A stretch of DNA of 60,000 nt from Diphasiastrum complanatum (Eukaryota; Streptophyta; Lycopodiopsida; Lycopodiales; Lycopodiaceae): assembly GCA_029204225.1 (NCBI GenBank), contig CM055101.1:44456180-44516179 (forward strand), in the 5' to 3' direction. Position 1 is the first letter of the stretch, and every line of letters starts with the position of its first letter. Shown piece after piece: positions 11,401-25,500 of the stretch. Both the position numbers and the translations under genes were made by a program. Under the pieces are notes generated by a model. The model did no database searches and was not told where the DNA came from. It saw only the letters and a program-made list of their open reading frames with translations.

Positions 11401-14400
11401 ATGGATTAACTTTAGCATAGTCATTTATTTTTAACACCTTCCTTAAATGACAATGCAAAAACTGAAATCTTCACTATGTAACAAAACCAACACGTGGTAT
11501 CAAATTTAAAGCTTTGCATAAAGCTTCAAATCTGACTCTAGGCAACGCCTTAGTGAAGAGGTCCGCAATATTATCCTCCGTAGGACAATATTCAAGTAAA
11601 ATGTCGCCATCATGAAGTCTCTCCCGAACAAAGTGATAATGGATCTCGATGTGCTTCATCCTCGCATGAAAAACAGGATTCCGTGCAATGGCAATAGCAC
11701 TTTGACTATCACTCAAGATAAGAGTGGCTGAGGGCTTGCCAAACTTTATGTCAACAAGTAGTCTTCTCAGCCATAAACACTCTGTTGTGGCTGAAAATAT
11801 TGCTCTATATTCTGCCTCATGAGAAGAAGTAGCAACAGTGGGCTGCTTTTTACTTGACCACGAAATTGCAGAATTTCCATAGAAAAAGCGATGTCCACTT
11901 GTAGAGCGTCTAGTGTCTTGATCTCCACCCCAATCCGAGTCACTAAAACCAACCAAACATGCATCATCACAAGCAGGAAAAACAAGTCCATGACTTCTTG
12001 TTCCTTGAAGATATCGAAAGATCCTCTTCAACGCTTTCTAGTGTGATGTCATCGGGGCATGCATTAACTGACTCATGAGTGAGACACTATAAGAAATGTC
12101 CAGTCTTGAATTACATAGGTAAATGAGACAGCCAACAGCTTGACAATATAAAGTAGTGTCAAATGATTCACCATCACCTTGACTACTTAATTTCAGACCT
12201 GTCTCCATAGGTGTAGCAACCGGCTTGCAATCTTCCATCTTGAACTGTTTCAATATCTGCCCAATGTAGCGTTTTTGAAAGATGAAAATTCCAGCCCCTT
12301 TTTGTACAAATTTAAGACCAAGATAAAAGTGCAATAGGCCTAAATCTGAGGTTTCAAAAACCATACCAAGATCAAGTATTACGGCATCAATCTGCTGCTC
12401 ATTACTTCCCGTAATAATAATGTCATCAACATAAAGCAAAATAATGATGATATAATCTGAAGTATGCTTGACATAAAGAGTAGATTTGCTAGGACTATTA
12501 GTAAACCCTCGATCACAAAAGTAGGCATGTATCTTTTGATACCACATCCTCGGAGCTTGCTTCAGTTCATGAAGTGCCTTCTTGAGAAGACAAACTTTAT
12601 CTTCTTGGCCTTCAACCAAAAAACCAGCAGGTTGTTGAAGGTACACTTCCTCATTGAGATCACCATTGAGGAATGCTGTCTTTATGTCAATTTGCCGCAA
12701 ACGCCAACCAAAGTGGGCAGCCAAAGAGGTTACTACCCTCACGGTAGTCATCCGAGCAGTAGGAGAAAAAGTCTCCTCATAATCAATCCCCTTTTGCTGA
12801 GCATAGCCTTTGGCAACGAGCCTTGCCTTGTACCTTTCAATGGTACCATCTGCCTTATACTTGATTTTGTATACCCATTTAGAACCAATTGCCTTCTTCT
12901 CTTGAGAAAGATCAACAAGAACCCAAATCTGGTTCTTCATAAGTGAGTCATACTCATCTTGCATCGCATCCTCCCAACATTTTACTCCCTTGGCTTGCTC
13001 ATAGAAAACAGGTTCTTCTACAACATCTCCATGAGATGTAAGAGCAAAATCTAAAAAATCAGCATAGTCCACTAATTTTGTAGAGGCACATGTCTTTCCA
13101 TCATAAAATGAACTTACTTTGCTGTCCCACAAAGTCGACAACAACCACCGTGGAACTGTTTTGGGCTGTCCAACAGCCATGTCTCTTCTTACAATTTGCT
13201 GTCCAAGATCCTCCGACACCGCACTTGGCTGTCCAAGATCTTCCAAAACTGATCTTTGTTGTCCAACAGTTCTGCAGGCTGTTTATGAGCAACAATGGGC
13301 GGTTCTTGATGAACATTAGGCTCTAAACTTGATGAGGTGTTGGGCAGGTCGAAACTAATTGATTGCTGCCCCTTATCTCCAGCAATAGAAGATGGTACCA
13401 AATCTGGAAAAACTTCAACATTCACACTATGTGGGCTGTCCCCCTTCAAGATGTGAGTTGGGGCCACATCTAATGAATTCTTTTCATCAAAATGCACATC
13501 ACGACTAACAATAATCTTGTTAGTGGTCAAATTGAATAGCCTATATATAGCCTTTGCTTTCACTACTATAGCCAACAAAAATGCATTTAACTCCTTTATC
13601 CTGAATCTTTGTACGAAGTTTATTCGAAACAAAAGCACAAGCCGTACAACCAAAAATGTGAAAGTGAGAGATTGTAGGAGTTAATACTTTCAATGCTTTA
13701 GTAGGACAACGATTGCTTATGTATGCTGCCGTTATAACCGCTTCAGCCCAAAACTTGTGATGCAGCTCCTTTGCTTTGAACATGCAACGGGCCATCTCCA
13801 TAAGTGTGCGATTCTTTCGCTCGGCAACACCATTTTGTTAAGGCGTATGGGGAGTTGTCATTTGATGTAGAATTCCCTTTTCTCGAAGAAATGCACCGAA
13901 TGTATTCTTAATGTATTCCCCTCCTCGATTGGTGCGTAGGGTCTTCAAAGAATGCCCAAACTGATTTTCCACCATTGCTAGAAAATCTTTGAAACGTTGA
14001 AAAACTTCCGATTTAGCCTTCATAGGATAGATCCATGTAAAACGGGAAAAGTCATCAATAAAAGTCACAAAATAGATGCACTTTCCAATGGATTCGGTCC
14101 TCATTGGACCACAAACATCACTATGAACCAAATCAAATTTATCAAGAACCCTTATAGTTCAATCAATTGGAAAAGGTTTTCTTTGAAACTTTCCAAGTAT
14201 GCACCCCTCGCATACATGCCCTTCCGGCTGCTCAATAGTAGGAATGTCTTCTACCATATTAAATGTCTTCAGCTTTTTCAAACTTGCAAAGTTGAGATGC
14301 CACAATTCAGCCGACTCCAATGATTGTGATGCAGAAGCAACAAGACATGTAGAGGGAATTCGTCGCTCATAGGTATCCATAATGAATAAGCCAGCATGCA

Positions 14401-16523
14401 TCGTTCCCGAAACAATAATCAAGAGTGATCTTTTAGGATCCTTGACAAGACATTTATCTTCTTTGAACTCAGCAACTAGTCCTTGCTTCAACATAGTTGA
14501 AACCGAAAGAAGATTCTTCTTGATTCCCGGAACATAAAGCACATTCTTAATGTACTTTTCTTCACCATTAGGCAAAATGATGGCTACAATTCCAATTCCA
14601 TGAATAGAATAAGATGCATCATCCGCACATTGTACCTTACTTCCATTTCGCACTTTCACTAATTTAGTGAATGCTTCTTTGCTAGAAGTCATATGACGAG
14701 TAGCACCGATTTTTTGCTGAAAATCAGCAACTTGCAAAACAGAATCTGAATTCCTCATAGATGTAGTAGTACTAGTAGAAGCAATATTAGACACAAAAGC
14801 ATAGTCCTGGTTGAAGAGATCACCACTAGCTTCAAGCTCTTGCTCCAAGTAGCAAGTGAAGCACTAGTATCAATTCCTTTACTCTCCTCTTTCGCAAGCT
14901 TCTTCTTACAATCCTTGATGATGAAGTGCCATACCTTTTGCAATAATGGCACTTCGCTTTCTTCTTTTGAGTGTTGACATTTTGACCTCCAACGGGCTTT
15001 TGCTCATCCTTGGAAGGAGGCTTCTCCTTTCCTTTTGACTTGCCTTTGCCCTTGCCTTTCGTGAAGAAAGCTTGATCTGGTTGAGTGTCACTCGCAAAGT
15101 TTTGCCTCGTTTGCTTCTCTTGAAGAAGCAGCCCAACAAGTTCATCAAAGGAGAGTTGTTGTCCCCTAAGAGAGATACTCAAAGATGAAACAAATGGAAG
15201 ATAAGATGAAGGTAATGAGCTGAGAGTAATGGAAACAAATTGAGCATCCTCAATTATCTCATCAATATTGAGAAGCTCCTCACGAAGATCCTTGATCTTC
15301 GTCAAGTGATTGGTCACTTGATCCCCTTCTTGCATCTTCAACAAAGAAAGCTGATTTCTAAGATACACCACTCTTGCTGGATTTTTGACTCTATACATAG
15401 TATAAAGTGTATCCCACGCACTTTAAGATGTCTTACAAGACCTAATATGAGGTAAGATAGATCTTTTCACAGCAAGAGCAACCATAGAATGTGCTTGTGC
15501 ATCCCTTCTATCCCACTTCTTTTGTTCTTCCGAAAATGTAGAAGATGATGATCCACGAGGTGTAGGAGGTGCCAAAGACGGAGGCCTTTCCTCATCACCA
15601 TTGACCAAATCCCACAGCCCTTTCGCTATGAGAAGATTCTTCATCATGTAACTCCACAAGTAGTTCGTGCCATCCAACCGATCTTCACTAAACAAAGAAC
15701 CAATAGCTTCCGATTTTTTAGCCATTACCTCCAACAAAATTTCAGCTTGTAGTAGATAGGAAAGAGAGCCTTTCCACAACCAAATTTACTCAAAAATTTG
15801 CACCAAACAAAGAGCTGAAAGTAGGAGCACAAGATGTCTTTCAATCTGCAACCAAAGTGCCCAAAAGATAATGGATAGATGGTTGTCTTTCTGCACAAAA
15901 AAAGCAGCTTCTTGAAAATTAGGTTAGCTTCGATTGAAGCCTGCACTGAAACCCAATTAGGAAGCCAAATAGTGTGATCAACACACACTCCAATAGGGCT
16001 GTTGAAAGCGCCCTACTGCTTGCTGAGAATCTGCAAATTTCCAGCCACAAGTTGACCTAACCCTGAATAGGGTTTGCTGAATTTTGGGCGCCCTCCTACA
16101 CAAATGCAAACCTGAAAACAAAACCAGCAAGATAAGGAGACACGACAACCAAAAATCAGTAGCAGATTTTAGGGCGCCCTCCTCCAAACAAAGCTTGCTG
16201 AAAACTGGTTGCATAAAAATCAGATTTGAGATTCTGATTTTTGGGTGCCAAAAATTGCTCCTCCAAGATCTCTGATGGCCGCCGTCCTTCAACCTGAAAA
16301 GAGACAAAAAAGCTGATTTAAACTCCACTTGAAAAGATCAGCAAGATGCTGAAATTTCACAACAAAAAGCAGAGAAGCTCCTCTTCTGGTAGGGCGCCAA
16401 CAAACAAGCTTGCTGTAGATCCGGTAGCTCTGTTACCATGTAGGAAAGCAAGAGTCAACACCAAGATCTAGTTATCAATCAATCTCCACAGAAAACAAGA
16501 GAGAGAGGTTGGGCGCCCAACTC

Positions 16524-16599
<76 letters not shown>

Positions 16600-19500
16600 C
16601 ATCAACAAGAGCAATGAAGAGCAATGCTTAGCCAAACTGTAAAAATGGAATACACAATGAGCATCTAAGTACTCTACCTGGATGTGGCCAAATGCCACTA
16701 AACCCTAAGGTTAAGCACTTACTAAATGTAGGGCACCCCCAAAAGTCAAGATAGGGCCCCTAAACAAAATTAGACCCCTAAGGACCCACGAGTCAGTACA
16801 TGACCAAAATTGGGTCCAATTGAACTTAAGACAAACTTAAGATGGCCTAAATAACTAAATACCCATGGTTACACAAATCTCGACCTTTTGGGTCAAAGTA
16901 ACCTATGGATTAACTTTAGCATAGTCATTTATTTCTAACACATCGCTCATCAAGAACCAGACTTGGACTATTGTCGAATTTCCTGCCAACACAAATGTAG
17001 TTGATTGCAAATGGATATTCAAAATCAAATACAAAGCGGATGGAAGCATTGATCAAAGAAAAGCTCGACTTGTCGCGAGAGGATTTTTGTAGATATAGAA
17101 CGTCAACTATTCCGAGACTTTCAGTTTGGTAGTTAAACATTCTTCAATCAGACTTCTACTATCGTATGCTGATGTAGCCGATTTGGACATACATCTGATG
17201 GATGTACTGATAGCCTATTTGAATTGAGTTATTGAAGAAGATATCTACATGATCCAGCTCGAAGGTTACATCATCAAAGGCAAGGAGACTCATGTATGTA
17301 AACTCCATAGAGCATTGTATGGCTTGAAGCAATCTGCTAGAGCTCGGTTTCAGAGGATCAATATTTCCTAATTGATCTCGGCTATAATCCAAGCACATCA
17401 GATTCGAATGTCTACTTCAAGTCAGTGGAGCATTCTTTTATTATCATCACTTTGTATGTAGATGACACTGCTTTTCAGTGACCGGGTCGAATTGATAAAA
17501 GATGTGAAACGAATGCTGTCCTCAGAATTGGACATGATAGATCTGAGCGAAGCTCATTATTGTCTAGGTATTTAAATCCAAAAAGATAGACAGCAGAAGC
17601 TGCTTTGCATTACGCAGTAGAGATACCTCTACAATTTGCTAATCAGATATAATCTGATGAATTGAAAGCTAGCTCACTCACCAATGGCCCCAGGACTCAA
17701 ATTGCAAGCTAGCTCACTCACCAATGGACCCAGGACTGAAATTGTCGAAGGACCAGTGTCCTCAAACGATAGCCGACAAGGAGCAGATGCGTGAGTACCC
17801 TTATCATTTGATAATAGGTTCTCCTATGTACGCAATGATCTACACCAAACGAGACATAGCTTTTGCTGTCAGTTCCTTAATCAGTTTATGGCTAATCCTG
17901 GCATTATGCATTGGAAGGCTCTTATTAGAGTTATGAGATACATTCGAGCTACTATGGACCTATGCATTTGTTATGGAGCAGTCGACAACAACAAGCTCAA
18001 TATTCTCAGTGGTTATTCGGTTGCAAGTTGGGTAGGAGATGTAGACACTCGTAGATCCACATCTAGATTTACATTCTCCCTCAACAACCGTCCAATCTCA
18101 TGGAACAATCGCAAGCAAACTTCGATAGCTCTATCATCTACCGAATCAAAGTATATCACAGCCTCTCAAGCTACGAAGACCGTAGGTTTTATTCCAGAAG
18201 TAAGCACATTGAAATCAATGTCAGAAGCAAAGTTCTTGACAAAGAGGTAAGCTTGCAATACTCTCAAACGCAAGACATGACAACCAATATTTTTACCAAG
18301 GTGCTAAGCTTGGATGAACACAAGAGATCTTGTGTGGAACTAAGTTTGAAGGTCAAGGCATTCATGGATTCAAATTAAGAGGGATTTTGGATTATTCTCC
18401 TATAATCCTATAGTTAATCTACATCCATTCATTTATCCAGCTTTGCAGTCTTACTCATGCTTTTACACAGTCTGCAAAAATACACGAGAATCGAACAGGT
18501 GGCTTCGACAGTTTGAATTATCGAAGGCTAACTGGATCATGTTACCGTTTGTTACCAGATAATTAATTTGGCTAACTGGATAAGTGACATCTCATTGTGG
18601 CTAAGTGCCAATTGCGACCTATGACCTAATTAGCTACCCTAATTGGATAAGCCTACACGACATTCCTCATTAGTATAAATAGCTGATCATTTAGTGGCAT
18701 TTAAAAAGAAGAATGATGATGTTGTTTTATCAGAGTATTGCTAGCAACTAGAGTCTTTGTTGTATATAGGTCTTGTACAACCGCTCCTACTGCTGGAAGC
18801 TCTAGCAAATATCCGATCGCTATCCTATAGGTGATGCTAAGACTCATACTGATAAAGCACCGACCTCAACTTCTCCACAAGTTGATCTATGAACTTTGGA
18901 AAGCATTACTCAAAATTGCTCATCAACAAAGAACCAGACATAATGACTCTTCAAGCACTAATAATGAGAGGTATAGACACTTAGACAAATACTTGGAGGG
19001 ACTCTCGTCATCACCCCCAATTTTGCTAAATGTATAGACAAACACACTAGTGGGTGGAAGATCAACATTAAGTAGTGAAGGTGTAACCAAACGTTGAAGA
19101 AGGAAAAAATACCTTTGGTGATAAAAAAAATTAACTATGCAAGATCTTTTGATGTAGAGCTTCGTTTGACATGAAACTTGGATCAATAGTTTGGCCTCAG
19201 CCTAGCGCCTTATACATATGATTATTTTCAAATTTTGTCACTAAAAGGGATGAAAAAGATGAGTTCAAGTTTCCAGAAAATGGCTAGCAATATAAATCAC
19301 TACTCCATGGGCGCAATGTTGGTATGAACGCAATGAAATTGATAGATCTTGATTCCGACGACAAACAAAAAAGTTATGGTAGATGTCTGTTTGGGTCTAG
19401 AGAGAGATTGCTAGAGAGAGAGCAAGAAGGGAGAAGAAGAACGAAAAAATAGAAGAAATTAGTGCCTTTTTGATTGCTTAAAAAAGTGATCTAATATCAA

Positions 19501-22500
19501 GTATTTGAAGCACAAATTTTAGCATCAATGAAGCATAAATCAACAATACATGGAGCAACCTAACAATCTCCCAAGAAGAATGGTAGATAGCGACAAATAT
19601 AATCAATGGCTAAAGCCCTACAAGCAATAATGAAGGGTCTCCCATGAAGAGCCCAAGCAATACCAAATGACAAACTGAGAAATGAATGTCTTTATGCCCT
19701 ACTTATACCCAATAAGAACTCTAAACTAGAAGCTTCTAGACACTTAGCCTAAGCTTATCCAATATAGGATCATAGGAAGGTCAGAATTCTGCGTTGTTCT
19801 AGTAGGACCCCTATTGCAATACCAGATAGTCATAGTTGGGCCCTTGGCTAGGGCCTTTCTAGTCCCAAATGTAAATGCATTAAAAAGGCTTAGGCTTGCA
19901 CATGAATTAAAAGTGTGGCCAACAAATGATTATAGTGCTTGTATTCCATGCATTCTATGGAACCACTAGTTCATAACTGTCCACTCAAGGAAAATGACAT
20001 TGTAGATAAGAAATGTTGATTTTGAGTTCGCAATTGTGTAGTTTTTGTTTATTTGGGCCTACAATAGATGCTCAATTATTTTTGATGGACTTTGTAAAGT
20101 TGAAGATGCACGTGTTCTTTGCTATATTGGGTGTATCCTCCCACATCTAATAATCATTCTTTTATTTTGGGTGAACTCCATAAAGTTGAAGATTGCATGT
20201 ATCTTTTGAAGTTTTTTGTATTGGGTAATATCATAGTCGTAATGTCGATGATCATATAAATCTCCCATTTTGATTGTTCATGATACCTAAACATACCATA
20301 CCCCTATACAATTGGAGCTACCGAGGCCTATCACTCCCTAGAATATGCAAACATATGCTAGAAATTGTAGCGTCATCTTTCTTCTTTGTATGTGTTCTAG
20401 AATCAACAAGAATTTGTTTTAATGCCTTTGAATGCGCTATTATGCTAGCTTGTGATTGCTATCTCACCAAGTTACGATCTCAATCATAGATAATATTGCA
20501 ATTATTGAAGAAACGAGAAATTGTCAATCAATTATCAATCTCCATTCAATATATCAAGAATATTCGACAATGAATTGCTTTGCTAGCTCTCCTGCCTAGG
20601 GTTCTAGTTCCTTGAGCTCTCCTTCAAAGAAGTTCCCTGAACTAATAATTAAAAGCTACGAAGTGAGGGGTACATTTAGGGGTACTTGGTTTCTTGGTTG
20701 GGGTTGGGTGGCTACTTGTAGGTTTGTTCCAAGAAGCTATACTAAGCCAAGAAACTATTGTAACCTAGTTTTCAAATATTTACAACATTCGAACCTAATG
20801 ATCTAATATTATATTCTTAACTATGGTTCCACACAAGCATTGGATGCCCATGTAAGAAGACACATTATTCACATTTTTGACACAACAATTAGTTAGAACT
20901 AAGTTTGGAGATAATCTGACTATGAGTTGGAGAATGTGAAGTTATTGGGCCACATATTTCTTTGTACCTTCTACATGTTAAAAAACTCAACCACTAGTTG
21001 ATGGCAACACGAGCACTTCCTTTATGAGCTTCGTCATGTGGCTGTCAAGTGATTGGATATATAACTTACCAAAGGACACACTAGACTACACTCTATTGTA
21101 GTGTTGTGAACATTGCACAATTTTGATCTCACCTTTGGTGATCATATATCTTTTATGTCCTATTTTGAGTGTGAGCATGACATAATTAGATTCATTCACT
21201 TAGAATGCTTAGACGTTCTTACTCTCCCAATAATCGATTAAATATTGGAAGGTTCTTTTGTGCCTCGTGTTATGTGTAGAAATTTTGGTATGAAAATAGG
21301 ATTGAGAATTTGCTTGTTGCTTCTTGATGAAGTTATTCTTCTTCTATGATAGTTTGCTTCTAACAAGTACAAATTATCTTGTTTGTTAATTTTCAATTTG
21401 TTAAAACAAGCTACAACATGCCCTAAGAATCTGTAATAGATCCTAACACCACAGTAGGGCAAACACTAACTGATCCACCCAACCTTGCCTACTCCCTGAT
21501 ATAGATTAAGCCCCTCCTAGCCCAGTGTGAGGACTGGTAGCATGCTACTGCCAAGTGTCGGCCACGTGGCACTGACGTGGCCGACTGCACGTCGGGACCC
21601 AACTGGGGGCCCTATCCTGCTGACAGGGTCCCTAGGCTGTGTTAGGCCCGCCATGGCTATGGACCGTGCTGGGGCACACTACTCACACTGTCTTGCCCTG
21701 TTGGTCATGTACGCTGGACACGACCCTGACTGTGGTATCTGACCTATCTGTGTTCTCTAGGGTTCGGCACTGGTTACGAGCTCGTAACACTCCCCCCCCC
21801 TTAAGAACCGTCTTGGTCCTCTAAGACAAAGTTTGGAAAAATCTTGCGAAGGACGCTGCCTCTTTCCCAAGTGGCATTCTCAACAGGCTGATCATTCCAC
21901 TTAACCAGATATTCTCGGTATAGAGTATGACGAGTCTGCGTCTCTCTACTATCAAGAATCTCCTCTGGTTCATGTGGACGTTGTTGAGGATCCAATGGGA
22001 GAACTAGAACATTGTCCCCTACCAGATTGTCTGATCTGGTTAAGGCTTTTCGTAACTGACTTACATGAAAGACTGGAAAAACCTTACTGCTGTGTGGGAG
22101 TTCTAGTTCATAGGTGACCTCGCCTAGTCTCCTACTGATGGTAAAGGGGCCACAATACCTTGGAGACAACTTAGCACACACTCCTGATTTGAGGGTTTTA
22201 GAGTCAACTGGGACTCTCAAGTAGACTTTCTCACCAGTGGAGAAATGCACATCCCGTCTGTGTGGATCTGCATAATGCCTGGCTCGATCCTGGGACTGTC
22301 TAATGCTACGCTTAGCATGTTCTATCATCTAGTTTAGGTCCTCTAAAAAGTTTCTGGCTGCTTCAACTTTTTCTTGTTTAAACCCTACAGCTGTGGGTGA
22401 GCGTGGCTGAAAACCGTACATCAGCATAAATGGATTGTATCCCGTAGCTGAATGTTTGGTACTGTTGTAAGCAAACTCTAATATCGAGAGATACTCCTCC

Positions 22501-25500
22501 CAATTAGTCTGCTTCTTGTTGATGTATGCACGAAGCATATCCTCCAGCACTTGATTTACCCTTTCTGTTTGACCGTCCGTCTGTGGATGGTCGATGGTAC
22601 TCATATTAAGTTTAGTATGGAGATGATGGAATACTGCCCTCCAAAAATTTCCAGTAAACTTACTGTCCCGGTCGCTGACTATGCCGGAAGGTAGACCGTA
22701 CAATTTAAATAGCCTGTCTACAAACAACCTCGCTAACTCTGGAGCTCTAACGGTTGTTTTGGTCGGAATGAAATGAGCCATTTTGGTCAGACGGTCAACT
22801 GTGACCCATATAGCGTCATTACCCTTTTGGGTTTTAGGCAGGCCTACTATAAAATCCATGGAGATACTCTCCCATTTACCAGCTGGTATTTCTAAGGGAT
22901 GCAACAACCCTCCTGCCTTTAAACGCTCTGCTTTATTTACTTGACATTTCTGGCAACTGGTTACATACTGGTGGACGTCCTTTTTCATACTAGGCCAGAA
23001 AAATTCCCTATGAAGAAGCTCATAGGTCTTCTGTATGCCTGGGTGTCCCGACTAGGATTGTCATGACATTCATATAGGACCTGCTGCCTATAATCCTCTG
23101 AATTGGGGACACATACTCTATCTCTATAGAGCAAGTACTCATCCTGAATGGAATACTGTTTCCATTTGAATCCTTGAGTCAACTGACCCTCAACCATTGG
23201 GGTTTGCTTGGGTAATACAGGCTCAGAATCCTCAACGTCATCTGACGACGTATACTCGGACTCATCATCATCCTCAACGGAAGTTGCCGTATTCTTGGAT
23301 GAACTGGCACCAGCCCCAGGAACCGGTTCTGGAGTCTGTAACTGTCTGCTCTGGACTGAGTTCCAGATAGTAGAGAAGAATGCATCATGCTAGCATTTCC
23401 CTCTCAAGGACTCGAGTAACTCATTACGAATTTGAGTAAAACTCAGTTCGTTTATCATAGGCATTCTGCTAAGGGCATCTGCTATTGTATTGAATTTTCC
23501 ACGTCTATATCTGATAGACATGTCAAACTCTTGCATCAACTCTGCCCAACGAGCTTTCCGACCTCTAAGCTCAGGTTGATTGCAAAGGTATCTGAGACTC
23601 TAATGGTCTCAGGACCTCAAAGTTGGCACCATACAAATAATGCCTCCAAGTCTTATGGGCATGGACTATAGAAAAGAGTTCCTTTTCATAGGCACTGTAC
23701 CTAGTCTGAGTTGGCTCGAGTTTTTTACTCTCGAACGCAACTGGTCGTCCGCCCTGAGTTAGTACAGCACCTGCTGCAAAGTCGCTAGCATATGTTTCGA
23801 CCACAAATGGCTGATTGGGGTCGACGACTTTTAAAACTGGTGCTGTAGCTAAGGCTGTTTTGAGAGCATCAAAGCTCTCCTGCTGTGCGGACTCCCAAAT
23901 GAACTCCTTTCCCTTCCCCTTAAGGAGATTTGTCATAGGGACTGCTATCTGAGCATATTCCTTGACAAATCGTCTGTAATATCCCGCCAGACCAAGAAAG
24001 ATTTGAAGTTCCAAAATATTCTGAGGTCGCAGCCAACTGAGTATGGCTTTAACCTTATTTGGGTCCATCTTAGTCCCATCTGAAGAGATAATGTGACCCA
24101 AATATGCTACTTCTTCAACGAAGAATTCACACTTGGATTGTTTAGCATAGAGCTTATGCTTTCTAAGCAGTCGAAACACCTTTCTGAGGTGTTTTAGATG
24201 CTCCTTCCTCGTTTTGCTGTAAACGAGGATGTCGTCTAAAAATACGACTACAAACTTACCTAAGTATGGTCTGAGGACACTGTTCATCAAGGTCATAAAG
24301 GTAGCTGGAGCATTTGTGAGCCCAAATGGCATCACCTTAAACTCATAATGACCGTGACGAGTCCTAAAAGCTGTTTTCGAGACATCTTCCGATTTTATAC
24401 GAACTTGATGATATCCCGATCTAAGGTCTATTTTACCGAAAAACTTAGCCCCGTCGAGTTGATCAAACAACTCGTCTGCCCGAGGCATAGGGTATTTATT
24501 CTTAACGATGACTTTATTGAGGGCTCTGTAATCTACGCAAAGACGCATAGACCCCTCTTTCTTTTTCACCAATAGGACTGGTGAGGTCCATGGTGAACTA
24601 CTGGTCTGAATTTGGCCTTTCCCAAGATAGTCTGTTAACTGCCTAGTTATTTCTTCATCCTCTGTTCGGCTGACCCGATACGGAGGTTTAGAAACGGGTG
24701 CTGTACCTGGTACTAGGTTTATTACATGATCTACCTCTCTGCTAGGTGGTAAACCATGTGGCAAATTTTTAGGAAAAACATCTTTAAATTTAGACAATAA
24801 AGTTTCCAATTTACTGATTTTCTGCTGAATAGAACTGGAAATAGAAACTTCAGAAATAAACTGAAAGTCACATAAGAATACCTGATGGTCTTCGTCTCCG
24901 ATTAGCTGACAGAGCTCTGAACTGCAGACCATAGGGCTGTTGGGAACATCATGCTCCCCATGCAACTGGATCTCTCGGCCTTTATGCTGAAAGCTGAGGG
25001 TGTTCTCCTGATAGTTTCTGTGGAGGGAAGGTCCTAAACTGTAGAGCCAATCTCTCCCGAGAACAATGTCTGTTCGATCCAGGTGCATTATCTGAAAGTT
25101 TATTTCATCTTGGTACCCCTGAATACCAAGATTTAACTTACTTACCATAGTTTCCCATATTTTTTTATCTTCACCCTTAGCTAATGAAACTATGTACCTA
25201 TGCTGACTAGGTACTTCTGGTAGTTTAAGCTTTTTAACCAGGGTGTGGTTGATGAAATTATGGGTTGCCCCATCATCAACCATGACTCTTACTGACTGGT
25301 TACCAACTTTCCCATGCATACGTACTAGGTCATGCGGCCCAAAACTGAAGGGTCTCGCTAGCATTGCAGATGTCAGCTGGCAACAATGTTCATGATCTTC
25401 ATGATACACTTTGATCTCGGAAGCTGCCGAGTCACTGGGGAAACATACAGTCTGAACAAGATGAACTTGTTTTTCATCTTTTTTATCTTTTTTAGTAAAA

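Larger units (their letters stand above)
10986..16940 (-). mobile_element. Ty1/copia element C, complete with both LTRs, inserted antisense in E
   Basis: The element is 5955 bp, bounded by LTRs 10986-11436 and 16439-16940. The flanks CATCT and CATCG are a 5-bp target duplication with one mismatch. It lies inside E's pol, between the codons for REYSS and IKNQTW. Minus-strand order is 5' LTR, PBS (16438-16427, TGGTAACAGAGC), leader, gag, protease, integrase, RT, RNase H, 3' LTR. It belongs to the same family as element A, with near-identical gag openings. RT and RNase H read well, but gag, protease and integrase carry lesions. Confidence 0.9.
9269..18378 (+). mobile_element. Ty1/copia element E, decayed, split by copia C
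   Basis: The PBS-like TGGTATTAGAGC lies at 9269-9280, followed by gag (from 9419), zinc knuckle, protease, GAG-pre-integrase, RT and RNase H, and ends near a purine tract (AAGAGGGA, 18377 on). Copia C occupies 10986-16940. E is in the sense orientation of the host gene. Much of the integrase is missing between [11 protein letters not shown] and the start of RT. Stops and frameshifts are frequent. LTR limits are not established, so element borders are approximate. Confidence 0.75.

Noticed and set aside
16468-16698. Ser-Leu repeat protein on the minus strand
   Set aside because: Encoded by the (GA)n tract of C's LTR.
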